In this document: positions 17,282 to 26,541 of the stretch, piece after piece | Layout of the letters: each line of letters starts with the position of its first letter | Position numbering within the stretch: the stretch's first letter is position 1 | Assembly (NCBI GenBank): GCA_016874005.1 | Contig: VGVQ01000004.1 | Span: 1-64,000, forward strand | Length of the DNA: 64,000 nt | Direction: 5' to 3' | Origin: Gemmatimonadota bacterium | Lineage (GTDB): Bacteria; Gemmatimonadota; Gemmatimonadetes; Gemmatimonadales; GWC2-71-9 | Program-made: the position numbers and the translations under genes | The notes under the pieces: generated by a model | The model's database searches: none | Told to the model about the DNA's origin: nothing | What the model saw: only the letters and a program-made list of their open reading frames with translations

Positions 17282-18016
17282 ATGTTCCCATATAAGGACG
17301 ACAACCCCACCCTCGCTACCCCGGTCGTCACCTTCTTTCTGATCGGGCTCAACGTGGCGGCCTGGTTCTTCGTCCAAGGCATGGGCACCGAACCGCAGCT
17401 CTCCGCATCGGTCTGTCAACTGGGGCTCATTCCCGGAGAGGTGCTTCGCCGGCTGCCGCCCGGAACGCCGATCCCCGGGCCCCAGACGGTACCCTGTGTC
17501 ACCGGCGAGGGCGGGTGGTTCAGCGTGGTCTCGTCGATGTTCCTCCACGGCGGCTGGTTCCACCTGATCGGCAACTGCTGGTTCTTATGGGTGTTCGGCA
17601 ACAACGTGGAAGACTCGATGGGCAAATTCCGGTTCCTGCTCTTCTACCTGGTGACCGGCGTTGTCGCGGCGGCGGCGCAAGCGGCCGTCAATCCGAGCAG
17701 CGCGATCCCGATGGTCGGGGCCTCGGGCGCGATCAGCGGGGTGATGGGCGCTTACATCGTGCTGTACCCCCGGGTTCGGGTGCACATGCTCGTGTTTCTC
17801 GGGATCTTCATCACCCGGATCGCGGTGCCGGCGTTCTTCATGCTGGGCTACTGGTTTCTGCTCCAGGTCGTGGGCGGACTTCCGACCCTCCAGCGGGAGG
17901 CTGGTGGGGTGGCCTTCTGGGCCCATGCCGGTGGCTTCCTGGCCGGCATGGTGCTGGTCTTCCTGTTCCGCGATGCCCGGCTCGTCGAGGCCCGTCTCGC
18001 CCACCGATTGCCCTGA
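17282..18016 (+). CDS. Rhomboid family intramembrane serine protease
   Basis: 244 residues, six or more predicted helices. The catalytic serine is in VGASGAISG (about residue 150) and the catalytic histidine in FWAHAGGFLAG (about 215). The HGGWFHLIGNCWFLWVFG segment is the conserved helix-2 region of rhomboids. The enzyme cleaves transmembrane substrates inside the membrane. The start ATG at 17282 is only five bases after TATATT (17271-17276). That may be a -10 box giving a nearly leaderless message, or it may be coincidence, since GGGGG could also serve as a ribosome-binding site. Confidence 0.85.
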   Translation: MFPYKDDNPTLATPVVTFFLIGLNVAAWFFVQGMGTEPQLSASVCQLGLIPGEVLRRLPPGTPIPGPQTVPCVTGEGGWFSVVSSMFLHGGWFHLIGNCWFLWVFGNNVEDSMGKFRFLLFYLVTGVVAAAAQAAVNPSSAIPMVGASGAISGVMGAYIVLYPRVRVHMLVFLGIFITRIAVPAFFMLGYWFLLQVVGGLPTLQREAGGVAFWAHAGGFLAGMVLVFLFRDARLVEARLAHRLP

Positions 18017-18067
18017 CCCAACCGGGCGGTCCGACCTAGATTTGAGGGACCCCAACCACCCCGTATC

Positions 18068-19099
18068 ATGGCTGAAACCAGATCCGCGATCGGCCGATAC
18101 CGGCCCCCGCAGGCCGTGACGGCCGCGCCGCGCCAGGCGGCCGAAGCCGATCCACCCCGCAATCCGGGGATGCCGCTCGAGTTGGACTGGGTTCGGGAGG
18201 CCCGGGTCAATCGAAGCGCCGTGGAGCGCCGAGCCGAGACCCTGCCCAAACGCCGGACCGTCAAGAAGGAGTGGCAGCTCGGCTGGCTGCTCAGGGCGAT
18301 CACCCTGATGGACCTCACCACCTTGCAGGGCGACGACACCGACGATCGGGTCCGCCGGCTCTGCGCCAAGGCCCGGGCCCCGGTCCGGGACGATCTCCTC
18401 GAGGCGCTGGGTTTCGGCGATCGGCCGATCCGGGTCGCGGCGGTCTGCGTCTACCACCGCTTCGTGGCGACCGCGGTGCGGGCGCTTGAGGGCAGCGGGA
18501 TCCCGGTGGCGGCCGTCTCGACCGGCTTTCCGGCCGGGCTGACCCCGATGGCCCAGAAGCTCGCCGAGATCGAGGCCTCGGTGGCGGCGGGGGCGAAGGA
18601 AATCGACATCGTGATCACCCGAGCGCACGTTTTGGGCGGGGATTGGCAGGGGCTCTACCACGAGGTCCGTGCCTTTCGCGAGGCCTCCGGGCCGGCCCAC
18701 GTCAAGACGATACTCGCGACCGGCGAGTTGGGCACCTTGCGCGACGTCTATCGGGCCAGCCTGGTCTGCATAATGGCCGGGGCCGACTTCATCAAGACCT
18801 CGACCGGGAAGGAAACCGTCAACGCCACCCTGCCCGTGGGGTTGGTGATGGCTCGGGCGATCCGGGCGTACCGGGAGCGGACCGGTTTCGCGGTGGGCCT
18901 CAAGCCGGCCGGGGGGATCCGCAAGGCGAAGGAAGCGCTCGACTGGTTGGCGTTGATGAAGGAAGAGCTCGGCGACCGCTACCTCTTGGCGGATCGGTTC
19001 CGCTTCGGGGCGAGCACCTTGCTCGCCGATGTCGAGCGGCAACTCGAGTTCCACGTCACCGGACGGTACTCGGCCGGGCACCGTCATCCGTTAGGCTGA
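18068..19099 (+). CDS. deoC: Deoxyribose-phosphate aldolase
   Basis: 343 residues. It splits 2-deoxyribose-5-phosphate into acetaldehyde and glyceraldehyde-3-phosphate. The Schiff-base lysine is in FIKTSTGKETVNATLPVG, and the second catalytic lysine in VGLKPAGGIRKAKEA. EIDIVITRAHVLGGDW matches the E-I-D-[MV]-V-[IL] strand. The first ~75 residues extend beyond the E. coli-type enzyme, as in the longer DeoC subgroup. The gene ends with the octamer CCGTTAGGC just before its stop. The aldehyde dehydrogenase gene follows 44 bases later, which fits oxidation of the acetaldehyde product. Confidence 0.9.
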   Translation: MAETRSAIGRYRPPQAVTAAPRQAAEADPPRNPGMPLELDWVREARVNRSAVERRAETLPKRRTVKKEWQLGWLLRAITLMDLTTLQGDDTDDRVRRLCAKARAPVRDDLLEALGFGDRPIRVAAVCVYHRFVATAVRALEGSGIPVAAVSTGFPAGLTPMAQKLAEIEASVAAGAKEIDIVITRAHVLGGDWQGLYHEVRAFREASGPAHVKTILATGELGTLRDVYRASLVCIMAGADFIKTSTGKETVNATLPVGLVMARAIRAYRERTGFAVGLKPAGGIRKAKEALDWLALMKEELGDRYLLADRFRFGASTLLADVERQLEFHVTGRYSAGHRHPLG

Positions 19100-19143
19100 A
19101 GGCCGGCCGGGCGGGGACGCCCGGCGGATCGGGAGAAGGAGGC

Positions 19144-21522
19144 ATGACCACCGTTCGCGAGGCGTTCGATTCGATGAGCTGGGGACCGGCGCCGGAGTCG
19201 GCCGCGTTGGCCCATGCCTGGCTCGATCGGCACCGGCGCCGGTTTGGGCACCTGATCGGCGGCGCGATGACCGATCCCGAAGGCCCCGGCCTCGAGACGG
19301 TCAATCCCGCCACCGGCGCCGCCCTTGCCCGGGTGGCCCAGGGGACCGCGGCGGACGTCGACCGAGCGGTGGCGGCGGCCGCGGCCGCCCAACCGGAATG
19401 GTGGGCGTTAGGCGGCGCCGCCCGGGCCCGCCATCTCTACGCCATCGCCCGGCACCTCCAGAAGCACAGTCGGCTCTTCGCGGTCCTCGAAAGTCTCGAC
19501 AACGGCAAGCCGATTCGGGAGTCGCGGGACATCGACATCCCGCTCGTCGCCCGCCACTTCTATCATCATGCCGGCTGGGCGGCCCTGATGGAGACCGAGC
19601 TGGCCGGGATGTCGCCGGTTGGCGTGGTGGGACAGATCATCCCGTGGAACTTCCCGCTCCTGATGCTGGCGTGGAAGATCGCCCCCGCGATCGCGATGGG
19701 AAACACCGTCGTGCTCAAGCCCGCCGAGTACACTCCGCTGACCGCGCTGCTCTTCGGCGAGATCTGTGGCGAAGCGGGGCTGCCCCCCGGCGTGGTCAAC
19801 ATCCTGACTGGCGACGGCCGGACCGGCGAGGCGCTCGTCAAGCATCCGGGGGTCGCGAAGATCGCCTTCACCGGCTCGACCGACGTCGGTCGGAGCATTC
19901 GGGTCGCCACGGCGGGAACCGGGAAGAAGCTGTCGCTCGAACTCGGCGGAAAGTCGCCCTTCATCGTCTTCGACGACGCCGACCTCGACAGCGTGGTCGA
20001 AGGAGTGGTCGACGCGATCTGGTTCAATCAGGGCCAGGTCTGCTGCGCCGGGTCCCGGATCCTGGCCCACGAACCGATCGCGACCCGCCTCGTCGAGAAG
20101 CTCAAGGCCAGGATGGAGACGCTCCGAGTCGGCGACCCGCTCGACAAGGCGGTCGACATCGGGGCGATCGTGGCGCCGGTTCAGCTGGAGAAGATCCAGT
20201 CGCTGGTGGCCCAGGGCGAACGGGAAGGGGCCACCCTCTGGCAGCCGTCGTGGAGCTGCCCCAAGGACGGTCTCTTCTACCCGCCTAGTCTGTTCACCGA
20301 GGTGGCGCCGGCCGCGACCATCGCCCAAGTGGAGATCTTCGGGCCGGTGGTGGTCCTGATGACGTTCCGGACTCCGGCCGAGGCGGTCGAGCTCGCCAAT
20401 AACACGAGATATGGGCTGGCCGCGAGCATCTGGACCGAGAACCTCAACACCGCGCTCGACCTGGCGCCCCAAGTCAAAGCCGGAACGGTGTGGATCAACT
20501 GCACCAACGTTTTCGACGCGGCGAGCGGGTTCGGCGGGTACCGCGAGAGCGGATTCGGGCGGGAAGGTGGCAAGGAAGGCCTCTGGGAATACCTCGAGCC
20601 CATCCGGGCGCCGGTGGCCCGGGGGGCAGCCGCCCCGCCGGCGACGCCGGCCGCACCGGCCGCCACCGAGTCGGGCCAGGTGGACCGCACCTACAAGCTC
20701 TACATCGGCGGCAAACAGGCGCGCCCGGATTCCGGCTACAGCGCCGTGGTCAGGGCGTCGGACGGAAGCAGCCTCGCCGAAGTGGGGCTCGGCAATCGCA
20801 AGGACGTTCGCAACGCCGTCGAGGCGGCCCACGGCGCCCGGGGGTGGGCCAGGGCCACGGCCCACCTCCGCGCCCAGGTCCTCTACTATCTCGGCGAGAA
20901 CCTGGCGGCCCGCCGGGAGGATTTCGAACGGCTGATCGCCCGGTCGACCGGAATCCGGGCCGCCGCCGCGCGCCGTGAGGTGCAGCGCGCGGTGGAGCGG
21001 GTCTTTCAGTACGCCGGTTGGGCCGACAAATACGACGGCAGGGTCCACGCCACCCCGCTTCGGAACGTGACGATCGCCATGAACGAGCCGTTAGGCGTGC
21101 TCGCGGTCGTCGCCCCAGAAACGCCCAGCCTGCTCGGCTTCCTCGCGACGGTGCTCCCCCCGGTGGCGATGGGAAACGCGGTCGTGGCGATTCCCTCGGA
21201 ACGCCATCCGGTCCCGGCGCTCGAGTGCTACCAGCTGTTCGACACCTCCGACCTCCCCCCCGGGGTGATCAATCTGGTCACCGGGCCGCGCGACGAGCTG
21301 GCGGCCGTCCTGGCGGCCCACGACGACGTCGACGGGATCTGGTACTTCGGAACTGCCCAGGGCGGCGGCGAGGTCGAGCGGCTATCGGCCGGCAACATGA
21401 AACGAACCTGGGTCGATCGAGGCGAGCCGCGGGACTGGTTCGACCCTCGCACCGGCGGCGGGGAGGAGTTCCTCCGCGAGGCCACCCAGGTCAAGAACAT
21501 CTGGGTGCCCTATGGCGCGTGA
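19144..21522 (+). CDS. Two-domain ALDH16-like aldehyde dehydrogenase
   Basis: 792 residues; ATG at 19144 after GGAGAAGGAGG. Residues about 30-500 are a complete aldehyde dehydrogenase: PWNFPLLMLAWKIAPA, FTGSTDVG, catalytic Glu in LELGGKSPF, and catalytic Cys in QGQVCCAGSRI. A Pro/Ala linker (about 500-515) is followed by a second ALDH-like domain (from YKLYIGGKQARPDSGY). That domain keeps the Rossmann core (EPLGVLAVVAPETPSL, VAMGNAVVAIPSERHP) but lacks the Glu and Cys motifs. This pair of active plus inactive domains is the ALDH16 architecture. The context after deoC suggests acetaldehyde as substrate. Its last 11 bases overlap the next gene. Confidence 0.85.
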   Translation: MTTVREAFDSMSWGPAPESAALAHAWLDRHRRRFGHLIGGAMTDPEGPGLETVNPATGAALARVAQGTAADVDRAVAAAAAAQPEWWALGGAARARHLYAIARHLQKHSRLFAVLESLDNGKPIRESRDIDIPLVARHFYHHAGWAALMETELAGMSPVGVVGQIIPWNFPLLMLAWKIAPAIAMGNTVVLKPAEYTPLTALLFGEICGEAGLPPGVVNILTGDGRTGEALVKHPGVAKIAFTGSTDVGRSIRVATAGTGKKLSLELGGKSPFIVFDDADLDSVVEGVVDAIWFNQGQVCCAGSRILAHEPIATRLVEKLKARMETLRVGDPLDKAVDIGAIVAPVQLEKIQSLVAQGEREGATLWQPSWSCPKDGLFYPPSLFTEVAPAATIAQVEIFGPVVVLMTFRTPAEAVELANNTRYGLAASIWTENLNTALDLAPQVKAGTVWINCTNVFDAASGFGGYRESGFGREGGKEGLWEYLEPIRAPVARGAAAPPATPAAPAATESGQVDRTYKLYIGGKQARPDSGYSAVVRASDGSSLAEVGLGNRKDVRNAVEAAHGARGWARATAHLRAQVLYYLGENLAARREDFERLIARSTGIRAAAARREVQRAVERVFQYAGWADKYDGRVHATPLRNVTIAMNEPLGVLAVVAPETPSLLGFLATVLPPVAMGNAVVAIPSERHPVPALECYQLFDTSDLPPGVINLVTGPRDELAAVLAAHDDVDGIWYFGTAQGGGEVERLSAGNMKRTWVDRGEPRDWFDPRTGGGEEFLREATQVKNIWVPYGA

Positions 21523-23176
21523 ACGGATGACCGGCTTGGCGCTGGGGCTGGCGGCGCTGGCCGTGGCCGAGGTTGCCGCGGCCCAGGTGCAAAGCCCGGC
21601 GACCCGCTCGGGGCGGTCGACCGTCTACGCCCCGCGCGCGGCGGTGGCGACGAGCCAACCCCTCGCCACCGGGGCCGCCTTGGAGATCCTGGCCAGGGGC
21701 GGCAATGCCATCGACGCCGCGGTCGCCGCGGCCGCGGTGCTCAACGTGACCGAGCCTCACATGACCGGGATGGGCGGCGACCTCTTCGCCCAGGTCTGGT
21801 CGGCGGCGGACGGCAAACTGTTCGGGCTCGATGCCTCGGGCCGCTCCGGGTCCAAGGTCGATCTCCAGGCCCTGCTCGCCGCCGGCGAAACCCGCTCGCC
21901 AGCCAGCGGCGCCAAGGCCGTGACCGTGCCCGGGGCCCTGGCCGGCTGGGACGCGCTGGTCCGGCGGTTCGGCACGATGACGTTAGGCGACCTCCTCCAA
22001 CCGGCGATTCGGCTTGCCGAGGAGGGGTTTCCGGTGTCCCCCATCATCGCCCAGGACTGGGCTGGCCAGGTGGAGAAGCTCAGGAACGACGCCGGGGCGC
22101 GGGCCACCTACCTGATCGACGGCGGCCGCGCCCCCCAGCCCGGAGAGTGGTTCCGCAACCTCGATCAGGCCGCCACCTTCCGCGAGATCGCCCGGGACGG
22201 GATCGCCACGTTCTACGGCGGCAGCCTGGGCCAGCGGTTCGTCACCGGTCTCGATCGGTTGGGAGGCTACCTCACCTTGGCGGACTTGGCCGAGATGCGG
22301 GTCCGCTGGGTCGAACCGCTCTCGGTCGACTACAAGGGATACACGCTCCACGAGCTGCCGCCCGCGGGCCAGGGCATCGCGGCGCTCCAGTACCTCAAGA
22401 TGCTCGAGACCGTCGACCTCGCCTCGATGGGCCACAACTCGGCCCGATACCTCCACACCTTGATCGAGGCCAAGAAGCTCGTCTACGCCGATCTCGCCCG
22501 ATACATCGCCGATCCGGACCACATGACGGTCAATCCGGCCCGGCTGCTCGATAGCAGCTATCTCGCTCGCCGGCTCGGGCAAATCGATCCGACTCGGGCG
22601 GCCGCGAGGGTCGAACCGGGCAGCCTGGCGACGACCAGCGAGACCGTCTACCTCACGGTCGCCGACCGGCACGGCAACATCGTCTCGTTGATCAACTCGA
22701 TCTACAGCTACTTCGGCTCCGGGGTCGTGGTCCCGGGCACCGGGATCCTGCTCCAGAACCGCGGCGCCGGATTCGTGCTCGCCGAGGGGCACCCCAACCG
22801 ACTGGGCCCCAAGAAGCGGCCCTTTCACACCATCATCCCGGCATTCGTCACCAAGGGCGGACAACCCTGGCTCTCCTACGGGGTGATGGGCGGCGATATC
22901 CAGCCCCAGGGTCACGTCCAGGTCTTCCTCAACTTGGTCGAGTTCGGTATGGACCTCCAGGCGCTCGACGCCGCCCGGTTCAACCACCTTGCCGGAACCA
23001 CGATCGCGGTGGAGAATCTGTCCGGGGGCGTTGCCGCCCAACTCCGAGCCTGGGGCCACGAGATCCGGCCCAGCCAAGAGGTCACCTTCGGCGGCAGTCA
23101 GGCAATCATGAGACTCGGTCGCGGCTGGGCGGCCGCATCCGATCCGCGTAAGGATGGCATGGCCGCTGGCCACTGA
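21512..23176 (+). CDS. Gamma-glutamyltransferase family Ntn-hydrolase
   Basis: 554 residues; ATG at 21512 overlaps the previous stop, and an in-frame ATG at 21527 is the alternative. Both give a signal peptide (TGLALGLAALAVAEVAAA). The family landmarks are GNAIDAAVAAAAVLNVTEPHMTG, GMGGDLF and, at the processing site, SETVYLTVADRHGNIVSL, where the Thr would become the nucleophile after self-cleavage. The usual T-T-H is T-V-Y here, as seen in GGT-like acylases. The periplasmic enzyme would act on glutathione or gamma-glutamyl peptides. Confidence 0.8.
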   Translation: MARERMTGLALGLAALAVAEVAAAQVQSPATRSGRSTVYAPRAAVATSQPLATGAALEILARGGNAIDAAVAAAAVLNVTEPHMTGMGGDLFAQVWSAADGKLFGLDASGRSGSKVDLQALLAAGETRSPASGAKAVTVPGALAGWDALVRRFGTMTLGDLLQPAIRLAEEGFPVSPIIAQDWAGQVEKLRNDAGARATYLIDGGRAPQPGEWFRNLDQAATFREIARDGIATFYGGSLGQRFVTGLDRLGGYLTLADLAEMRVRWVEPLSVDYKGYTLHELPPAGQGIAALQYLKMLETVDLASMGHNSARYLHTLIEAKKLVYADLARYIADPDHMTVNPARLLDSSYLARRLGQIDPTRAAARVEPGSLATTSETVYLTVADRHGNIVSLINSIYSYFGSGVVVPGTGILLQNRGAGFVLAEGHPNRLGPKKRPFHTIIPAFVTKGGQPWLSYGVMGGDIQPQGHVQVFLNLVEFGMDLQALDAARFNHLAGTTIAVENLSGGVAAQLRAWGHEIRPSQEVTFGGSQAIMRLGRGWAAASDPRKDGMAAGH

Positions 23177-23202
23177 GACTTACTTTCGAGAGGAGCATCC
23201 CG

Positions 23203-25263
23203 ATGATCGATCGACGAACGACCGGATGGTTGGCCGCGTGGGCGCTGCTGACCGGGCTGCCGGGCCAAATGACGGCTCAGGAGACCGCGTCGGACACCCT
23301 GCTCACGGTGCAGCATTACCTCAACTGGGAGGGCGTCGGCGACCCCCAGATTTCGCCAGACGGTTCCCAGATCGTCTATACCCGCCGCTGGGTCAACCAG
23401 GTCGAGGATCGGTGGGACACCGCGCTGTGGCTGATGAACTCGGACGGCACCAAGCAGCGCTTCCTGATCAAGGGCGGCAGCCCGCGATGGTCTCCCGACG
23501 GAACCCGGATCGCCTACATCGCCGAGGCCGACGGCAAGGCCCAGATCTTCGTTCGATGGATGGATGCCGAAGGGGCCGTGAGTCAGGTCACCCGTCTCGA
23601 TGAGTCGCCCGGCAGCCTGGCCTGGTCGCCCGATGGCAAGTGGCTCTCGTTCGCCGCGATGGTCCCCTACGACAAGACTTGGAAGATCAGCATGCCGAGC
23701 GGACCCCCGGGCGCCAAGTGGACTCCGGCCCCTCGCCGAGTCACCGATCTGCACTACCGGGCCGATCGCGCCGGGTTCATGCGCGACAGCTACCTCCATC
23801 TGTTCGTGGTTCCCGCCGACGGCGGCACGGCGCGACAAATCACCAAGGGCGAATGGGACGTCGGATCCCAGTTCGATAACCTCGGGGGTGGAGTGGGCTA
23901 CGATTGGACCCCCGACAGCCGGTCGATCGTCTTCGACGGACTCCTTTCGAAATCCGTCGACATGAACTATCGCAACAGTGACATCAACATCGTCGAGGTC
24001 GCCACCGGCACCATCAAGACCCTGACCACTCGGCCCGGTTCGTGGACCAGTCCGTCGGTGTCCCCCGACGGCAGGACGGTGGCGTTGGCCGGGGCCGACT
24101 CGACCCGGAAGAGCTACAAGACCTCGGAACTGTTCCTGATGGGGATCGACGGCTCGAATCTCCGGCTGGCCTCGGGTGCCTTGGACCGTGACGTCGGGAA
24201 TATCACCTGGGCAGCCGATGGCAGCGGCGTCTATTACGGAGTCCAGGACCAGGGCACCGCCAATCTCTACTTCACCCCGCTTCGGGGTGGCTACCGCCAG
24301 GTGACCAGCGGCAACCACATGCTCGGGATCGGATCGATCTCGAAGAATGGCGTCGCGGCCGGCGTCTTGTCGAGCTTTCACGAGCCCGGCGACGTGGTGC
24401 GGCTGTCCCTGGCCAAGCCCGGCGAGATCGCCAAGCTCACCGACGTGAACGCCGACGTGCTGGCCAAGATCAAGCTGGGGCAGGTCGAGGAGATCTGGTA
24501 CACCTCGACGAGCGGGACTCGGGTCCAGGGCTGGATCGTCAAGCCGCCGAACTTCGACCGGACCAAGAAGTACCCCTTGATCATGGAGATCCACGGCGGT
24601 CCCCACGGGATGTACAACGTGGCCTTCAGTTACATGTACCAGAATTTCGCCGCCAACGGCAACGTGGTGCTCTACACCAATCCCCGGGGCTCGACCGGGT
24701 ACGGGACCAACTTCGGCAACGCCATCGAGCGGGCCTATCCGAGCGTCGACTACGACGACTTGATCGCGGGCGTCGACTCGCTGGTGGGTCGAGGCTACAT
24801 CGACGCCAACCGGATGTACGTCGGTGGCTGCAGCGGCGGTGGGGTGCTCTCGAGCTGGGTGATCGGACACACCACCCGGTTCGCGGCCGCGGCGGTGCGG
24901 TGCCCGGTGACCAACTGGTTGAGCTTCTACGGGACGGCCGACGTACCGCTGTTCACGGCCAACTTCTTCGACAAGCCGTACTGGGAAGACCCGATGCCGT
25001 GGCTCAAGCAGTCGCCCTTGATGTACGTCAAGAACGTCAAGACGCCGACCCTGCTGATGACCGGCGAGCTGGATCTCCGGACCCCGATGTCGCAGACCGA
25101 GGAGTATTTCGCCGCGCTCAAGACCCTGGGCGTTCCCAGCGAGATTCTCCGCTTCAACGGTGAGTGGCACGGCACCAGCTCCAAGCCGTCCAATTTCTTG
25201 CGGACTCAGCTGTACATGATGAGCTGGTATCAGAAGTGGGGGAAGACCGCGGCGACGATGTAG
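23203..25263 (+). CDS. S9 family peptidase (prolyl-oligopeptidase type), exported
   Basis: 686 residues with signal peptide (TTGWLAAWALLTGLPGQMTA). N-terminal residues about 30-420 are WD40-like/TolB-like propeller repeats (GDPQISPDGSQIVY, GSPRWSPDGTRIAY, SPSVSPDGRTVA). The catalytic domain has the nucleophile in VGGCSGGGVLSSW (about residue 545), the HGGPHGMY oxyanion loop and NPRGSTGYG. The catalytic Asp is in GELDLRTPM and the His in NGEWHGTS. It follows the GGT gene by 26 bases on the same strand and fits extracytoplasmic peptide breakdown. Confidence 0.85.
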   Translation: MIDRRTTGWLAAWALLTGLPGQMTAQETASDTLLTVQHYLNWEGVGDPQISPDGSQIVYTRRWVNQVEDRWDTALWLMNSDGTKQRFLIKGGSPRWSPDGTRIAYIAEADGKAQIFVRWMDAEGAVSQVTRLDESPGSLAWSPDGKWLSFAAMVPYDKTWKISMPSGPPGAKWTPAPRRVTDLHYRADRAGFMRDSYLHLFVVPADGGTARQITKGEWDVGSQFDNLGGGVGYDWTPDSRSIVFDGLLSKSVDMNYRNSDINIVEVATGTIKTLTTRPGSWTSPSVSPDGRTVALAGADSTRKSYKTSELFLMGIDGSNLRLASGALDRDVGNITWAADGSGVYYGVQDQGTANLYFTPLRGGYRQVTSGNHMLGIGSISKNGVAAGVLSSFHEPGDVVRLSLAKPGEIAKLTDVNADVLAKIKLGQVEEIWYTSTSGTRVQGWIVKPPNFDRTKKYPLIMEIHGGPHGMYNVAFSYMYQNFAANGNVVLYTNPRGSTGYGTNFGNAIERAYPSVDYDDLIAGVDSLVGRGYIDANRMYVGGCSGGGVLSSWVIGHTTRFAAAAVRCPVTNWLSFYGTADVPLFTANFFDKPYWEDPMPWLKQSPLMYVKNVKTPTLLMTGELDLRTPMSQTEEYFAALKTLGVPSEILRFNGEWHGTSSKPSNFLRTQLYMMSWYQKWGKTAATM

Positions 25264-25297
25264 CCGGCTGGCGGCACGGTGGCGGTGGGGCGTCGGG

Positions 25298-26491
25298 TCA
25301 TGGGGGCCCGCTCCGAGTGACCAAGGTGGCCTCGGGGTACGGCGATGCGGTGAGCAGTTCCGACGCCACGCCGCGAAGGTAGCGATCGAAGAACGCCAGG
25401 GTATAGCTGTTGATGATCGCATGGGCCCGGCGTGGGTCGAGTTGGCCGGCCGGTCGGGGGTAGAAGAGCGAGAGGTCGGAGAAGTCGCCGTGGTTGGTCC
25501 CGGAGATGGTGAGGTTGTACCAATCGGCGCTCGATCGGGCCCTGGCGGTGCTGTCCCAGCTGTTCACCAATGCCATGAGTTCCCGGACTTCTTCACGCTT
25601 GTCCTCCGGGTAGTCGAGCGCGTCGTCCATTCCGTGATGAAGTTGGAGGACCGGACGGGTGGTGCCCCGTTCCCGCACGTCGCCGAACAGCTGCCCGTCG
25701 TGGCCGACCGCCGCCTTGACCCTGGGATCATCGGCCGTCATCTGGATCGAGGTCGCTCCCCCGAACGACCACCCGAAGGCGCCGACACGGTCCAGATCCA
25801 GTCGCCCTTGGAACGGCCCGCTGGCCTGCTCGCGCTCGATCTGGTCGAGCACGAAGCGGGCGTCCGCGTTCCAGATCTTGAACACCGGATCGTCGAGGTA
25901 GGCCCAGCTCGCCAGGGCGTCCTTCTTTCCGTCGCCGGTCTCCGCCGGGAACTTGAGGGTGTCGGGCTGGTACGGGGTTCCATCGGCGTACCGAATCGAC
26001 TGGCTGAACCCGAAGTGCTCGATGGCGAACACGACGTAACCGTGGCTCGCCAGCCATTCGGTCGTGAAGGTGGCGCTCCACCGGGTCCAGATGCCGCCGT
26101 GGTTGTAAATCAGGACGGGGAAGGTCGTATCGCCGGCGATCGGGGCTCCTAGAACGGCGTTGGTCCTGGCCTTCCGGGCGGCCCAGGCCCCCAGCCGGCT
26201 GGCGAAGTCGTCGCGCCGGAGCAGGTAGGAGGCGGTGTCGCCGGCGGTTCCCGGCGCGACCGGATACCAGACCTGGACTACCACCCGCCGCCGGTCGTCC
26301 GGGTTGGTGGTGTACGGCTCGGCCCGTGACGAATCGGTCCAGTCGAACTCACGGGTGCCGACGCCGTAGGGGCCGGCCGGGCGCTCGAACGGTCGGTCCG
26401 GGATCTTCGGGCTGACCCGATAGAGAAAGTAGCCGCCGCCCGCGAGCACCAGCGCGGCCACGACCAGGACAACCTTCCAGAAGGTGCGCAC
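25298..26491 (-). CDS. Platelet-activating-factor acetylhydrolase-like alpha/beta hydrolase
   Basis: 397 residues from a GTG at 26491, which gives an N-terminal membrane anchor or signal (FWKVVLVVAALVLAGGGYFL). The in-frame extension further 5' is Arg-rich and runs over the TonB receptor gene. The oxyanion region is NHGGIWTRWSA, then ASHGYVVFAIEHFGFS as in PAF-AH. The nucleophile is in GAFGWSFGGATS (about 257), and the acid and histidine are in DDALDYP / SGTNHGDFSD. Likely an ester or phospholipid acyl hydrolase in the periplasm; substrate unknown. It lies directly downstream of the riboswitch-linked TonB receptor and might be read from the same message. Confidence 0.75.
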   Translation of the reverse strand: MRTFWKVVLVVAALVLAGGGYFLYRVSPKIPDRPFERPAGPYGVGTREFDWTDSSRAEPYTTNPDDRRRVVVQVWYPVAPGTAGDTASYLLRRDDFASRLGAWAARKARTNAVLGAPIAGDTTFPVLIYNHGGIWTRWSATFTTEWLASHGYVVFAIEHFGFSQSIRYADGTPYQPDTLKFPAETGDGKKDALASWAYLDDPVFKIWNADARFVLDQIEREQASGPFQGRLDLDRVGAFGWSFGGATSIQMTADDPRVKAAVGHDGQLFGDVRERGTTRPVLQLHHGMDDALDYPEDKREEVRELMALVNSWDSTARARSSADWYNLTISGTNHGDFSDLSLFYPRPAGQLDPRRAHAIINSYTLAFFDRYLRGVASELLTASPYPEATLVTRSGPP

Positions 26492-26541
26492 GGTGACCTC
26501 ACAATCGGGAGGTGCAAAGCTATCCGGTCCCCGCGATGCCG

